Shown here in pieces: positions 24,061 through 34,852 of a DNA stretch of 64,000 nucleotides. Within the stretch, counting starts at the first letter, position 1. Every line of letters starts with the position of its first letter. Where the stretch lies: NCBI GenBank assembly GCA_965178125.1, contig OZ237759.1:372001-436000 (forward strand), written 5' to 3'. Position numbers and translations under genes: made by a program. The notes beneath the pieces are model-generated. The model was not told the DNA's origin, ran no database searches, and saw nothing but the letters and a program-made list of their open reading frames with translations. The DNA comes from Bilabrum cf. latius. Lineage: Eukaryota; Bigyra: Bicosoecida; Bigyra; Bicosoecida.

Positions 24061-24840
24061 ATCGAGCCAGCCGCAGCGAGGAGACAGAGGGGAGAGAGGG
24101 AGAGAGAGAGGGGTCAGCCACAGCACAAGTACGAGGACAAGGACGAGGCAGAGGAAGAGGAGGAGGAGGAGGCACAGGGGGACAGCCACAGCGCAAGTAC
24201 GAGGACGAGGCAGAGGAGGAGGAGGAGGAGGAGGCACAGGGGGACAGCCACAGCACAAGGACGAGGCAGAGGAGGAGGAGGAGGCACAGGGGGACAGCCA
24301 CAGCACGAGGACGAGGACGAGGCAGAGGAGGAGGAGGAGGCACAGGGGGACAGCCACAGCACGAGAACGAGGACAAGGACGAGGCAGAGGAAGAGGAGGA
24401 GGAGGAGGCACAGGGGGACAGCCACAGCACGAGAACGAGGACAAGGACGAGGCAGAGGAGGAGGAGGAGGCACAGGGGGACAGCCACAGCACGAGAACGA
24501 GGACAAGGACGAGGCAGAGGAGGAGGAGGAGGCACAGGGGGACAGCCACAGCACAAGTACGAGGACGAGGCAGAGGAGGAGGAGGAGGAGGAGGCACAGG
24601 GGGACAGCCACAGCACGAGGACGAGGACGAGGCAGAGGAGGAGGAGGAGGCACAGGGGGACAGCCACAGCACGAGGACGAGGACGAGGCAGAGGAGGAGG
24701 AGGAGGCACAGGGGGACAGCCACAGCACGAGGACGAGGACGAGGCAGAGGAGGAGGAGGCACAGGGGGACAGCCACAGCACGCGGACGAGGACGAGGCAG
24801 AGGAGGACGAGGCATAGGAGGCGTACGATGCACAGGAGGA
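24061..24840. repeat. Purine-rich minisatellite, ~50-65 bp units
   Basis: At least eleven copies of a unit built from GGGGGACAGCCACAGCAC, GAGGACGAGGACGAGGCAGA and a (GAG)n run. Unit length varies between ~49 and ~70 bp through changes in the GAG and GAGGAC parts. The plus strand is almost pure purine apart from the CAGCCACAGCAC core. All frames on both strands stay open for hundreds of bases and no frame is kept between units, so long ORFs here are artefacts of composition rather than genes. Confidence 0.9.
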
Positions 24841-25372
24841 CAGCCACACCACCACTTGCATCCTCGAGCCAACCGCACCGAGGAGAGGGAGGGAGGGACA
24901 GAGGGGGCGAACGATGGGGGGCCAGCTAGCCACACCACCACTTGCATCCTCGAGCCAACCGCACCGAGGAGAGGGAGGGAGGGGCAGAGGGGGCGAACGA
25001 TGGGGGGCCAGCTAGCCACACCACCACTTGCATCCTCGAGCCAACCGCACCGAGGAGAGGGAGGGAGGGGCAGAGGGGGCGAACGATGGGGGGCCAGCTA
25101 GCCACACCACCACTTGCATCCTCGAGCCAACCGCACCGAGGAGAGGGAGGGAGGGGCAGAGGGGGCGAACGATGGGGGGCCAGCTAGCCACACCACCACT
25201 TGCATCCTCGAGCCAACCGCACCGAGGAGAGGGAGGGAGGGACAGAGGGGGCGAACGATGGGGGGCCAGCTAGCCACACCACCACTTGCATCCTCGAGCC
25301 AACCGCACCGAGGAGAGGGAGGGAGGGGCAGAGGGGGCGAACGATGGGGGGCCAGCTAGCCACACCACCAGC
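24841..25372. repeat. 86-bp tandem array, about six units
   Basis: The word TTGCATCCTCGAGCC recurs at exact 86-bp steps, first near 24,856 and last near 25,286. Units are near identical; variants include GGACAGAGG against GGGCAGAGG. An 86-bp step shifts the reading frame each time, so the array is not a protein repeat. It directly abuts the minisatellite and shares its GGGAGGGA-type purine tract. Confidence 0.92.
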
Positions 25373-25594
25373 ACCAGTATATTCGGACTACCGCTGAGCT
25401 TAGGAAGGTGTAGTGCCACGGTCGTGTGGCCGGAAAATCGGATCGGATCGCGAGTATTGGGTGGTCGCAACCCATGAACTGAATCGCTTTATTGGGCTGA
25501 GACATGGCCACCAGGAGTCACAATCATTGCGCATTATACAATTAGTATCAATTCTGAATCATTCGCACTAAGCAGCAAGGTCCAAAGCCGGGAT

Positions 25595-25835
25595 TACGGG
25601 TTTCGGTCTCATCGCCCCACGAGCGGCGCCGGCGGGCTCCGGCGCCCATCGCGCCGCGATGCGGGGCCTACTATCGGCGGGCGATGGGCACCGATGATCA
25701 GCGGCCCATCGGGCAGCGATGATCTTCGATGCCACCGAATCATATCGCGGAGCGACAAAGGGTACGAATTATCGCCCCGGCGATGGGCTACGATCGGTCG
25801 CCAGCCGACCGGCGCCGCGCAGGGATTTTGACGCG
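25595..25835. repeat. Palindromic GCGATG foldback repeat block B
   Basis: It is built from the same CATCGC/GCGATG words as the block at 22.0-22.3 kb, interspersed with GGCGCC and ATCGGCGGGCGATGGG elements, and includes a GGCGCCGCGC word (about 25,813). It lies just upstream of the PB1-FAD gene. No gene was recognised. Confidence 0.6.
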
Positions 25836-25901
25836 AAAACTCTATTTTCTCTCTCTCTCTCTCAAGCGCGTCACGAATCTGAGCGTCTTCTCCCAGAACA
25901 C

Positions 25902-28900
25902 ATGGCGGCAACCACCGCGATCAAAGTCCGTTTCGGAGAGCAATCACTCCGACTGAACCATCCAAGCTGCCTGACCTTCGATTCGTTGCAGAAGGCATGC
26001 TTAGAGGGGTTCGAAGGCATCAACCAGGACTCACCTCCGTCGTTGTGGTATCTTGACGATGACGGGGACAAGTGCATCGTCTGTTCTGACGAGACATTCA
26101 AAGGCGCCATCGAGTTTGCCTCAAACTCAATGGATGCCACATCCAGACGTGAAAAGGCGCAGTTGACGTTGCACGTGCCGACAGAAAGATCAGCAACCGG
26201 CTCGGATCCAGCCCTTCTGGCAGCCGCAGAGCCCAAAATCGCAGTGCCCAGAGATGCGCTTGTCTCACCAATATCCGTGCAGCTGTATGCAGATGGCAAA
26301 TCACTAGGCGTCCGCATGCTCCCAACGGGAAACGTTCGATCCACGCTCACATCGCTGGTGAGGATTCATAATCTTAGGCGCTGTTCGCCCCAGTCCCTAT
26401 GGGATAGAAGTATCATTTCTAGGGCGCATCATTGCTAGCACACATTGTTTGCCCACATCGCAGCTTGGACTCCTGTCCCTGGCCGAGACCAGCCTTGCCC
26501 CAGAGCTTGCTTCGCTCTTGGAGGGGCATTCGAACGCAGATGGCGAAAATCGACCGTTTGCGGTGGAGCTGCACGCGAATTCGAGGCGACTCGTGTCCGA
26601 TCGCGAGCTAGCAGACGTGCTGGAAGCTCATTTCGGCGCACCACGCGGGGTCATCTCGGCCTCAGGCAGCGCAGCGGCATGCTCAGCCAGAGGCACCAGA
26701 GCATCCCCGGGCCTCTGCTTCCAGCTGGTGGTCCGTTGGCAGGACGGTGCCACTGCTCCCATGCACCGCGGGGAAGACTGCATGGGCCGGCAGGTCGATT
26801 TGAGTCCCCTGTCCGCCCACCACGTGAGGGACGGGACCAGCGCGCTCGCCCTCCAGGAAGCGGTTGCAACCAACTACCCGGAGCCAAAACGGCGCGCGAT
26901 CCTGGCCAAGACCGACACGGGCCGCGTTTCAGATGCTCTTCAGGGCCTGTTTCGGGGCAGAGCGCCCGACCCGGCGGGGGGCACATCGCTTGAGGCTGGC
27001 GACACGGTGGACACGCACCAGGCAGGGGCTCGCTTCAAGCCGCTCGCCAAGATCTCCGAAGCTGGCGCTCGGCGGTTCCTGGGCTTGCCCCCAGTGAAGG
27101 ATGGGGAGGGAACAGGGAAGATGAAGCAACAGAGCACTCGCCCAGATCCCGCCGAGCAGGTGCTCCAGGCCGCGGTGGAGGCGAGCGTGGACCCGGAGGT
27201 GTCCCCCGAGCGGTTGCAACTGGCGGCCCTTTCGGCACTCGAGTCGGGCAGCCCCCACCTGGGGTTTGAAGGAGGCGATGGAGCTGCCGCTGCACTGCGG
27301 GCCCGCATCCGGGAGGAGAAGGAGGGCAAATCGAGGGATATCACCCGGGACCCGCAGCCGCTGCACCCCGTGAGAGGGGGGGGCACTTCCCACCCCCAGT
27401 CCGGGGAGGTTCCGCTGGCGCCGCGCCGCGACGGGGACGTCCCTTCCGTGGGTCTGGAGCTCCGCGCTGCCGCCAAGAAGCTGCACGCGTTCCCCCCAGC
27501 CCCACCGGGGTCGCACCCCACCCCTCCTACCGGCAAGGGGCTGCTCCTCAGGAAGCTCGACTGCGACGTGGTGGTAGCGGGGTGCGGTTCCGCAGGGATC
27601 GGCGCCGCGCTTCAGGCCGCCAGGAACGGCGCCAAGGTGGTGGCGATCCACGGCAGGCCCGTGCTCGGGGGCAATGCCTCCTCCGAGGTGAGGCTGGCCA
27701 TGGTGGGGGCGGATGTGAGCGGGCACAGGGGCGTGGCGCTGCAGACGGAGGCCAGGGAGAGCGGTATCGTGGACGAGTGCAGGCAGGACCAGAGCGTCGC
27801 TAACCCTTAGTTCTGCCCCGAGATGGAGGACCTCATCTTCCTGGACAAATTCAGGGCAGAGCCAAACATGACCCTCCTGCTGAACACCTGGTTTACGGGG
27901 GTGGACAAAGAGCCCGCGGGTGATGCTGGTGTGACGAGTGGAACGTTGCCCGAGGGGGCGGGTGACGCCGTGACGACGGCATACGCCACCAACCAGATCA
28001 CTTAGGAGACCTTCGCCATCAGCTGCAAGGCCATCATCGACACAACTGGGGACGGCAGGGCGATGGCGGAGGCCCAGGCGGACTGGACCCAGGGCAGGGA
28101 GGCGTCGTCCACGTACGGCGAGTCCAACGCACCCCCCGAGGCAGATACCCTAACAGAGGGGACGTCTCTGGCCTTCCATGCGGTAGACATGGGCAGGCCC
28201 ATGCCATTCAAGCTGCCGCCCACATTCACCCGGCGCTTCCAAAAGGACGATTTCGAGTACAGGCACCTGAGCCGGCTGGACTACGGCTACTGGTGGGTAG
28301 AGATGTCCTTCCCCTGGGACTGCGTGAGCGACGGTGAGACCATCCGCAAGCACCTGAGCGAGGCTCTGCTCGGGGTGTGGGACTACATGAAGAACAGCGG
28401 GGAGTTCGACGGCAAGGGCATCGAGAACTACGCACTGCAGTGGTTCGGGTGGTACCCCTGCAAAAGAGAGGCCCGCAGGCTCGTGGGCATGCACGTGCAG
28501 ACGCAGCAGGAGCAGGCACCGGTGCCAAAGCTGTACCCCGACGCGGTCAGCTACGCAGGGTGGCCGCAGGACCTTCACTCCCCGTTCGGAGTGAACGATC
28601 CTACGCTTCCACCCAACCACGACGGAGCAGTGCCGTACCTGTACAGCACCCCTCTCCGGAGCCTGTGCGCTGGACTTACCGTGCCGAATCTGCTGGTAGC
28701 TGGCAGACTGGCCTCTTTCTCACACGTGGCCTACGGCTCCTAGCGGGTCATGGCGACGTGCCAGGCCATGGGGCAGGGGGCGGGTGCTGCCGCAGCCTAC
28801 TGCATTCACAAGGGCGTGACACCGTACGAGGCCGCCTAGGACCCAGACGCCGTGTGGAGCATCCAGCAGCAGCTTCTGAGGGACGACAAGTTCATCATTG

Positions 28901-29895
28901 GGGTGGTCAATGCGGACCCGAGGGACAGGGCCCGCACCGCCAGCATTGCCGCCAGCACCGAGCAGGACGGCAGCGAGGCCAAACTCGTCATCTCGGGGCA
29001 GACTAGGGCCGTGGATGGGAAGGGGGGTTGCTACTCGGGGCAGTGCCTGCAAGGGACCAATCGGTGGAGGAGCGCAACCCTGCCCGCCACTTTGACCATG
29101 TCTTGGACCCAGGAAGACGCCTTCGAGCTGGGCACGGTGCAGCTGGTCCTGGACACTGGTTTGCACCGGCAGTGCACCTTCTCCATACAGACCGAAACGG
29201 AATCCGTGGAGAACTGGGGCAGTCCTCAGCCCGAGGTGCTGCAGGATTACTCGATCGAGGTGCTGCAGGCCGGGAGCGGGGCCAGTGGAGCGGACTCGGG
29301 ATCAAAGGCATCGGGCGGGTCCGGTGGTACGGACAACTGGGTAGAGGTGCTGCAGGTCACAGGCAACCACCAGCGGCGGGTAGTGCACTCGATGCAGATG
29401 GCCGGCTCCAAGATCGTGGGCCTCCGGATCAACTGCACGCGGGCGGCGGTCATAGACGAAGCTAGGATCTGCGAGGTTAGGGTGTATGCAGTGGGCGAAG
29501 ACGGGCCGTTTCCCTCCAAGGAGCGGGCGATCGACTTCGAGAGGGCCAGCATCGCGAATGCGCTGGAGATGGCGCGGAGGAAGAGGGCGGTGGGATCTGT
29601 AGAATGTACTGCGGCGGGCGACGCGGCACCGCCGGCTCCTGCATCCGGGGCGGGAGCGGGAAGCAGTGCCAGTGCGGGCGGGTCTGCCTCGCGACCAGAG
29701 GACGATGCTGATGTCGCCTCGCTGTCGCTGGAGATGCAGGCATCAGCTGCCAGGCTCCGGGCCATGCAAGCCGATCCTTGGGCCGGGCCGGGGAGAATCG
29801 TTGCAGATTCGGAGCCGGAAACCCTCCGCCTGGCCCTTCCGCCGGCAGGTGCCCCCTTCGCCGATGCAGCCTGGAAAGAAGCCATCGGGTCCTGA
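25902..29895 (+). CDS. PB1 domain fused to a FAD-dependent oxidoreductase
   Basis: Exon 1 is 25,902-26,357 (152 codons) with a GTGAGG donor; the intron is 26,358-26,463 (GCAG). Exon 2 is 26,464-29,895, TGA. Total is about 1295 aa. Residues ~1-85 form a PB1 domain: an AIKVRFG start and the acidic OPCA-like motif WYLDDDGDKCIVCSDETFKG. A linker of ~350 residues follows. From ~515 a FAD_oxidored domain runs: VVVAGCGSAGIGAALQAARN, GGNASSEVRLAMVGADVSG, IIDTTGDGRAMAEAQADW, then RVMATCQAMGQGAGAAAAYC. The C-terminal ~300 residues include a discoidin-like region and a low-complexity tail. TAGs at 27,808, 28,003, 28,741 and 28,837; the first falls after Asn-Pro, where bacterial relatives commonly have Gln. 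The catalytic part resembles bacterial enzymes, so old transfer is possible. Confidence 0.8.
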
Positions 29896-30040
29896 GGGCG
29901 AGTTTGCCACTGTGTGTGCGTGTTTCCTCATGTTTGCGTGTAGACAAAGCTAGTCTGACTACATGTTAAATAATGCCATCGTGAATTTCACAATAGTAAG
30001 CTTTTCACAGTTGAGGCAACCAGAGCGCCCAGCAGCCACG

Positions 30041-31486
30041 TCAAAGCGTCGGGCCCTTTCCGATCACGACTCCGCTGCTAGCCCCCCCAACACCCGCGGG
30101 CGCTGCCGCCACCCCGAATCCGGCAGCGGCCTATGGAGCGGCTGCCCCACGGCTAGCCCCCACCCCGCTCGGCCATGCCTTGTTCTCGCCCTCCAGCGCC
30201 TCGTTGATTCTCCGAGCCACCGAGGCGGCTCCCCCCTCGTCCTCGTGGGGCGTGAAGAGAATGTGCGTGCGGATCCGCGAGTTGCACTGGCACCCACAGC
30301 ACGTGGGTGTGACCAGCTCCCCGCTCTGGTGCTTCCTGAGAGTGTCTGCGTAACTGGACCCAGGGCCCGCCTGATTAGCGATCTCTTCCAGCGAGAGAGG
30401 GTAGGACTTCTTCTTGCGGTAGTGGACCATCAGGATGGGCCGGGTCTCGAGCACAACGTGGTCTTCGGGCTCGCTTTTTGCGCAGGCGCAGCAGTTCGTG
30501 AAGGTTCCCCTGCAGCAGAAGGACACATACCCCACCGTGAAGGCCGTCCGCTGGGGGGAGCAGCACCGGCCGCTGGTAGTCCCACCGTGGCAGCAACCAT
30601 TCGCGTTCGACTCCTGCATGTCCTCCGTGGTGGCGGGTCGGGCCCTGATCACAACCGATGTGCGGATGGTGTGCCAGCGGGGCCCGCACCGGAGCATGCA
30701 CCTGAGGCACGGCAGGTTGCTGCACAGAATCCCGTGGGCTCCGCCGGGCGCCGAGTGCTCGTCACCCACGATGGGCAGCACAGGGTCTGGGATGAAGTAG
30801 GGAGGCAGCTGCGTGTAGTCGGGCTCTGCGGACTGTCCCGGCTGAGGGGCGGGTGGACGGCAGCAGACGCAGCTGCCGGGTTGCTGGCTGCCGCTCGCTC
30901 GCTCCGCCGCGCGACGATTTAGCTCCGCAATTCCATCTGGGTGAGGCATTGCAGTCACTCCAATTCCAAATCCTACTGCGCCACCCGCAATTCGAAGCCG
31001 GCGTGCGTAGCAAGGCACCAGAAAGATCAGTAGGGTGCCCCACACTGCCATCTGAATGATCGGGTTCATGAGCTGCGTCCACCACCTGAACGGTGTTTTG
31101 CACTCTGTTGGGAAGTTATCGTCGTCAGCATTCGTGCTTGGGCACGGGTTGCCTTCACTGTCAGTCGCAGGCTTGGCCGTATCGTCTGTCAAAGACGCTG
31201 CGATAGCAGTCGCAACGAGTCCCAACGATGACAGCAAGAGCAGGCTCGAGACCGAGAGCAAGCAAAGTTGTTGGCCCTATGCTTCCTTCAGCCGAATGTC
31301 AGCAGATGCTGGCGTCTCCAACAGGCGCATCGACGCGTACCGATACTCGCGAACAATCCCAGAACCGTGCAGGAGAGCTCGGGTAGCCATAGCTCCTTGC
31401 AGTCCATTTTCTGTGTCTGGCGCACGCGCTGGTTCTACTAGTTGTTGACTTCCATACTTCTTGGGTTTAGAATCGTTCGTAAACAT
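30041..31486 (-). CDS. Cys-rich two-TM membrane protein, function unknown
   Basis: A single 481-aa frame from ATG 31,486 to TGA 30,041. It carries TAG at 31,277-31,279, just before the first hydrophobic segment, and at 30,131-30,133. TM1 is near LCLLSVSSLLLLSSLGLV and TM2 near IIQMAVWGTLLIFLVPCYA. A Cys-rich region follows (CVCCRPP, CSNLPCLRCMLRC, CCHGGTTSGRCC, FCCRGTFTNCCACA and CCGCQC), as in zinc-binding or palmitoylated segments. It ends with a basic YRKKKSYPLSLEEIANQAG stretch and a TRI-type tail. No known family was recognised. It converges with the PB1-FAD gene, 145 bp apart. Confidence 0.65.
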
Positions 31487-31661
31487 TTTATGTGCTTTAT
31501 TATGGTAGTTCGAAGCTTACGAGCTCCGGATTCTCGATTTCCGGGGGAATGTCGCGGAAACGCGCGGTGCGAACACTGCCCAGAGCTTTCCAGGATCAGA
31601 CTCGAACAATGGCGACATGATTCCCGCTTTACTGAGCATGCTTTCATGATGCTCATACCAA

Positions 31662-33416
31662 TCAGTCGATGATCTGCTCCAAGACGCTCACAAGCCCGGC
31701 CCACCGCGAGGCAAGGGGTCCGGGTAGCAGCTCCGCAGCTGCACTCATCACACCTCTGGCCTCCATGGCCTCCGCGAGTAGCAGCGCCGGGAGCCTTTGC
31801 CTCGGGTCGAGTGCCTCGTTGCGGGAACAACATGTGACCCCCGCGGCGGCCGAAGCAGCAGCGAGCACCTGGTCGGCTGCTCCTCTCCGCAACGATGTGA
31901 CGAGTGCATCTGCGCACGCGGTGTACGCAGCGTCGGGTCTGTGCGGGGCACTTGCTCCGCCGGCATGTGCGAGCACATTCGCCAGAGCAAGCGCTCCGCG
32001 GATTCCCAGCTCGCCAGGCACCTGCATGCCAGTGGCCCGCGGCGGACCCCCATGTGGCCCGTGAGTAGCGGGTGCGTCGGCGGTCGAATCTGTGGGCACA
32101 CTCCCCGTTGAGTATTGTGATTTGCTGGCCCCTGGCTGCGGTGGTAGCAGACCCGCAAGCTCAAGCGCGTTCTACCAACGGTCGCAACTAGCCAGTGCAC
32201 TCATGACGCGGGTCGTGTTGGGCACGGGGTCGTCAGCAGATGCTGTGCCCGTCGCCTCCTTGGCTAAGGATGAGGAGACAGCTGCGGGAGATGGTTTCTC
32301 GTCAATCTGAGGGTGCCCGATGTACGAGTCCTCGTACGCCTTGCTCCAGTACTGCAGGCGCAGGTCCCTCAGGGAAACCGCCCTGGCCACGAGCGAGCAC
32401 AGCTCCTCTGTGTTCCCGGGGGCCAGCCCTGCCCCGTAGAGGTACAGGCTGGTCAGCGATGGAGACCCGCAGCCTGCCCTGACGAGTGCGAGGGCGGCCC
32501 GGGATCCGATCGGCCGAGGCAGGTCACTTCTCTTGTACCGGTTGTGGTTGTTCGCGATGGAAAGCTTCCTCAGGGTCAGACTCCTCTCGACCAGCTGGGT
32601 CCTGACCGCATCGACAGCCGCCTCGGTAAAGAGCGTGCAGTTGTTGAGCGAGAATGACCGAAGTGCAGGGCACTGCGCTGCACCAGCGGCGAGGGCGGTC
32701 ACGCCCTCCACGGAGCCGGGCCAGTCGAGGGCACAGCTGGAAAACTCAACGGATACCATGGACCGCGAGGCGCCTATGGCACGAGCGAGTGCCACGAGGG
32801 GCGCGCCGCGGTAGTCGTCCGTCAATGTAACGTGCTATACGTGCCCCGCCCTTATTAGTGCGGCAATCCCATCTGCTACCTAGCCCGCCAGCTCGCCCCC
32901 GCTGCCTCCGACTGCCGTTTCCTCTGCGGCTCCGCTGCCGGCTGGTGGCGGCGGCTCTCGGTCCTCTGGCAGCATGTAGTTGAGCGTGAGCCGCTTGACA
33001 GCCCTCGCCGCGATCGATTCAAATAAATCTTGTACTTCTCGCTTACTGGTGCACTCACAGCCGTATAGCATCAGGGAGGTGAGCGATGGGCAGCTGCGCA
33101 ACACCTTGCATATGCCTTCCAGAACACCAGCGATTGGTCGTCGGGACCACCGCACCTCAAAATGTTGCAGGCATGAGCACTGTGCAGCTACTATGCATAG
33201 ACGTGTGAAGCAGTCGTCAGCGACATCATTCACGTGTCGAAGCGAAATGTGTGTCACCGTTGCCTTTTCACCGGATGGAGCGACAGCAAGATTGGCAGCC
33301 ACTGAATCTACGTCCCGCGCGGTTGCCTCCTTAGCCACAAACTCAATACGTCCGATGTCCATCCCCCCTGCGATCCTGCGCTGAATGCCTTCCACCCGGG
33401 CAGATGCCTTCGACAT
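31662..33416 (-). CDS. LRR (RNI-like) protein 3
   Basis: A 584-aa single frame from ATG 33,416 to TGA 31,662. Three TAGs interrupt the standard reading at 32,880-32,882, 32,835-32,837 and 32,172-32,174. Repeats of the RNI type are seen, for example CPSLTSLMLYGCECTSKREV, CPALRSFSLNNCTLFTEAAV and SPSLTSLYLYGAGLAPGNTE. The C-terminal ~190 residues are Ala-rich, with a TGTGACGAGTG word encoding Val-Thr-Ser on the minus strand. It has no signal peptide and is probably cytosolic. It is not close to the LRR pair at 7-9.6 kb. Confidence 0.75.
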
Positions 33417-33559
33417 ACCAGTTTGCAATTGGAGTCTTCCGCTGCAGTGGGTACTTGTTCGAAATAATATAATGGAGGCAACCTCGTGGACACTCCAAAG
33501 AAATTGACAAGAGATAGAATTTGATCACGAACTACGCAAACTATGTCACGGGTTTAACT

Positions 33560-33800
33560 GCGACCACACGCCGGTTTTTTTTTGGTCGTTCCAGAATCCG
33601 GATCGACAACCGGCCGCCGCCAGGTCTGTCTATCCTACTACTAACACGCAAACTGGTCAAAGCAATGAAATCACGCAAATCAAGAGCGATCCGATTTCCT
33701 AGTTCCGGCGTACCGCACCTCGAAATCGTCGATCCAGACCACTGGCAGGCCGCAGCCGAAGATGCGGAATTGCAGATCACCGCCATTCAAGTCGGTCTCT
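33560..33800 (-). pseudogene. Remnant of the 3' end of a TIG-glycosidase gene
   Basis: The minus strand encodes a block ending WIDDFEVRYAGTRKSDRS before TGA. The intact minus-strand glycosidase at 37 kb ends WIDDFEVRYAGTRESVRS before TGA at the same place. DNA similarity covers roughly 33,605-33,790 against 37,012-37,190, including sequence beyond the stop (GGCCGCCGCCAGGT). Upstream of the block the frame closes and no glycosidase homology is seen, so only the last ~60 codons survive. The copy lies in direct orientation and flanks the second lectin gene on the other side. Confidence 0.75.
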
Positions 33801-34852
33801 GTGAACACCGTCTGGCTGTAAAGGATTTGCCGCTCGCTGCGTGCGGGACGCTGGGCTCAACGCAATCGCAGTGTACCGCATCATGGCTGGGGGCCGGGTG
33901 GCTGTGGCCGAGGCCGCGGAGCTCTTCCTGCGGGGCAGCAGCCGGAACAACTTGAAGTTGAAGTTGCTGCAGTAGGCCAGGGGGTCGGAGGAAGCTGCTG
34001 GTCAAGTTGGACTGCTGGTGGGCAGAGGCGCATCTCCAGAGGCAGCGGCCCCTTCAAAGTTTGGATAGGTAGGGGGATGGGGCGGCCGCAGCCACGAGGG
34101 CGAAAGCGAAGGCGGAGGAGATCGTTGATCCACTCGAGGGCGCACTCTGCACAGCAGTGGGGCTCCGCGAGTGAAAGCAGTAGGGAGGCAAGAAGCAAGC
34201 AATGGGTGCGATGCAGAAGCATACTTGTGAAAGGAAGAAGTACGAGCTGGCGGAGGGAGAGGGGCAGCAAGCCTTGGGCGGGGCCGACGCAGTGGGACCG
34301 GCGAGTGCCGGCCGCAAGCGGGGACTAGACCCACCGAGGACGACCCACTCAACTGGAGGGGAACCCCCAAGAGGAAACAGTAGCAGGAAACGACGATGGC
34401 GTGGAAGACGCGAGAGACGAGAACGATTCGGGCCCGCAGGCGCGTGAGGAGGAGGATCTGACCGGGTAGGATGACTGACCCCGGCGGCCATGGCAAGATG
34501 AGCCAAACGAGAGGGTAGGAAGAGCAGTGGGAGGTTCGAGTCATTTCCTGATGCTTGCCCTGAACCACGAGCCCGACCCGGCCAAGAGACAAAGGCGGCC
34601 GTCTGCGAAGCACAGGATGGGCTCCACGATCAGGTGCCGTGACGCTCCGTCGGTGACAATCAGTTGCCAGAAAAACTTCTGAGAATCTTTGTATGGTTTC
34701 CACACCCTCCGCGTTATTCTGGTTATTCTGGCAGTGGTTCGCGTCACACTGGCAGTAAAATGGCAGCGCGTGTCTCCTCGCCTACTAGTACTCACACATT
34801 TCTTTGCCGCCTACTGCATCAGTGCGAAGTGATACAACGGCCCATCACAGGA
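33801..34852. other. No supported gene
   Basis: Open frames on both strands (e.g. minus 34,002-34,703) are Arg/Pro/Ser-rich with no family match, as expected from GC-rich shadow reading. The final ~50 bases resemble the flank of the first lectin and are probably its promoter-proximal region. Confidence 0.4.

Noticed and set aside
23731-25101. 456-codon plus-strand ORF and long minus ORFs over the arrays
   Set aside because: They exist because the repeats lack stops in all frames; the frame changes from unit to unit and there is no domain.
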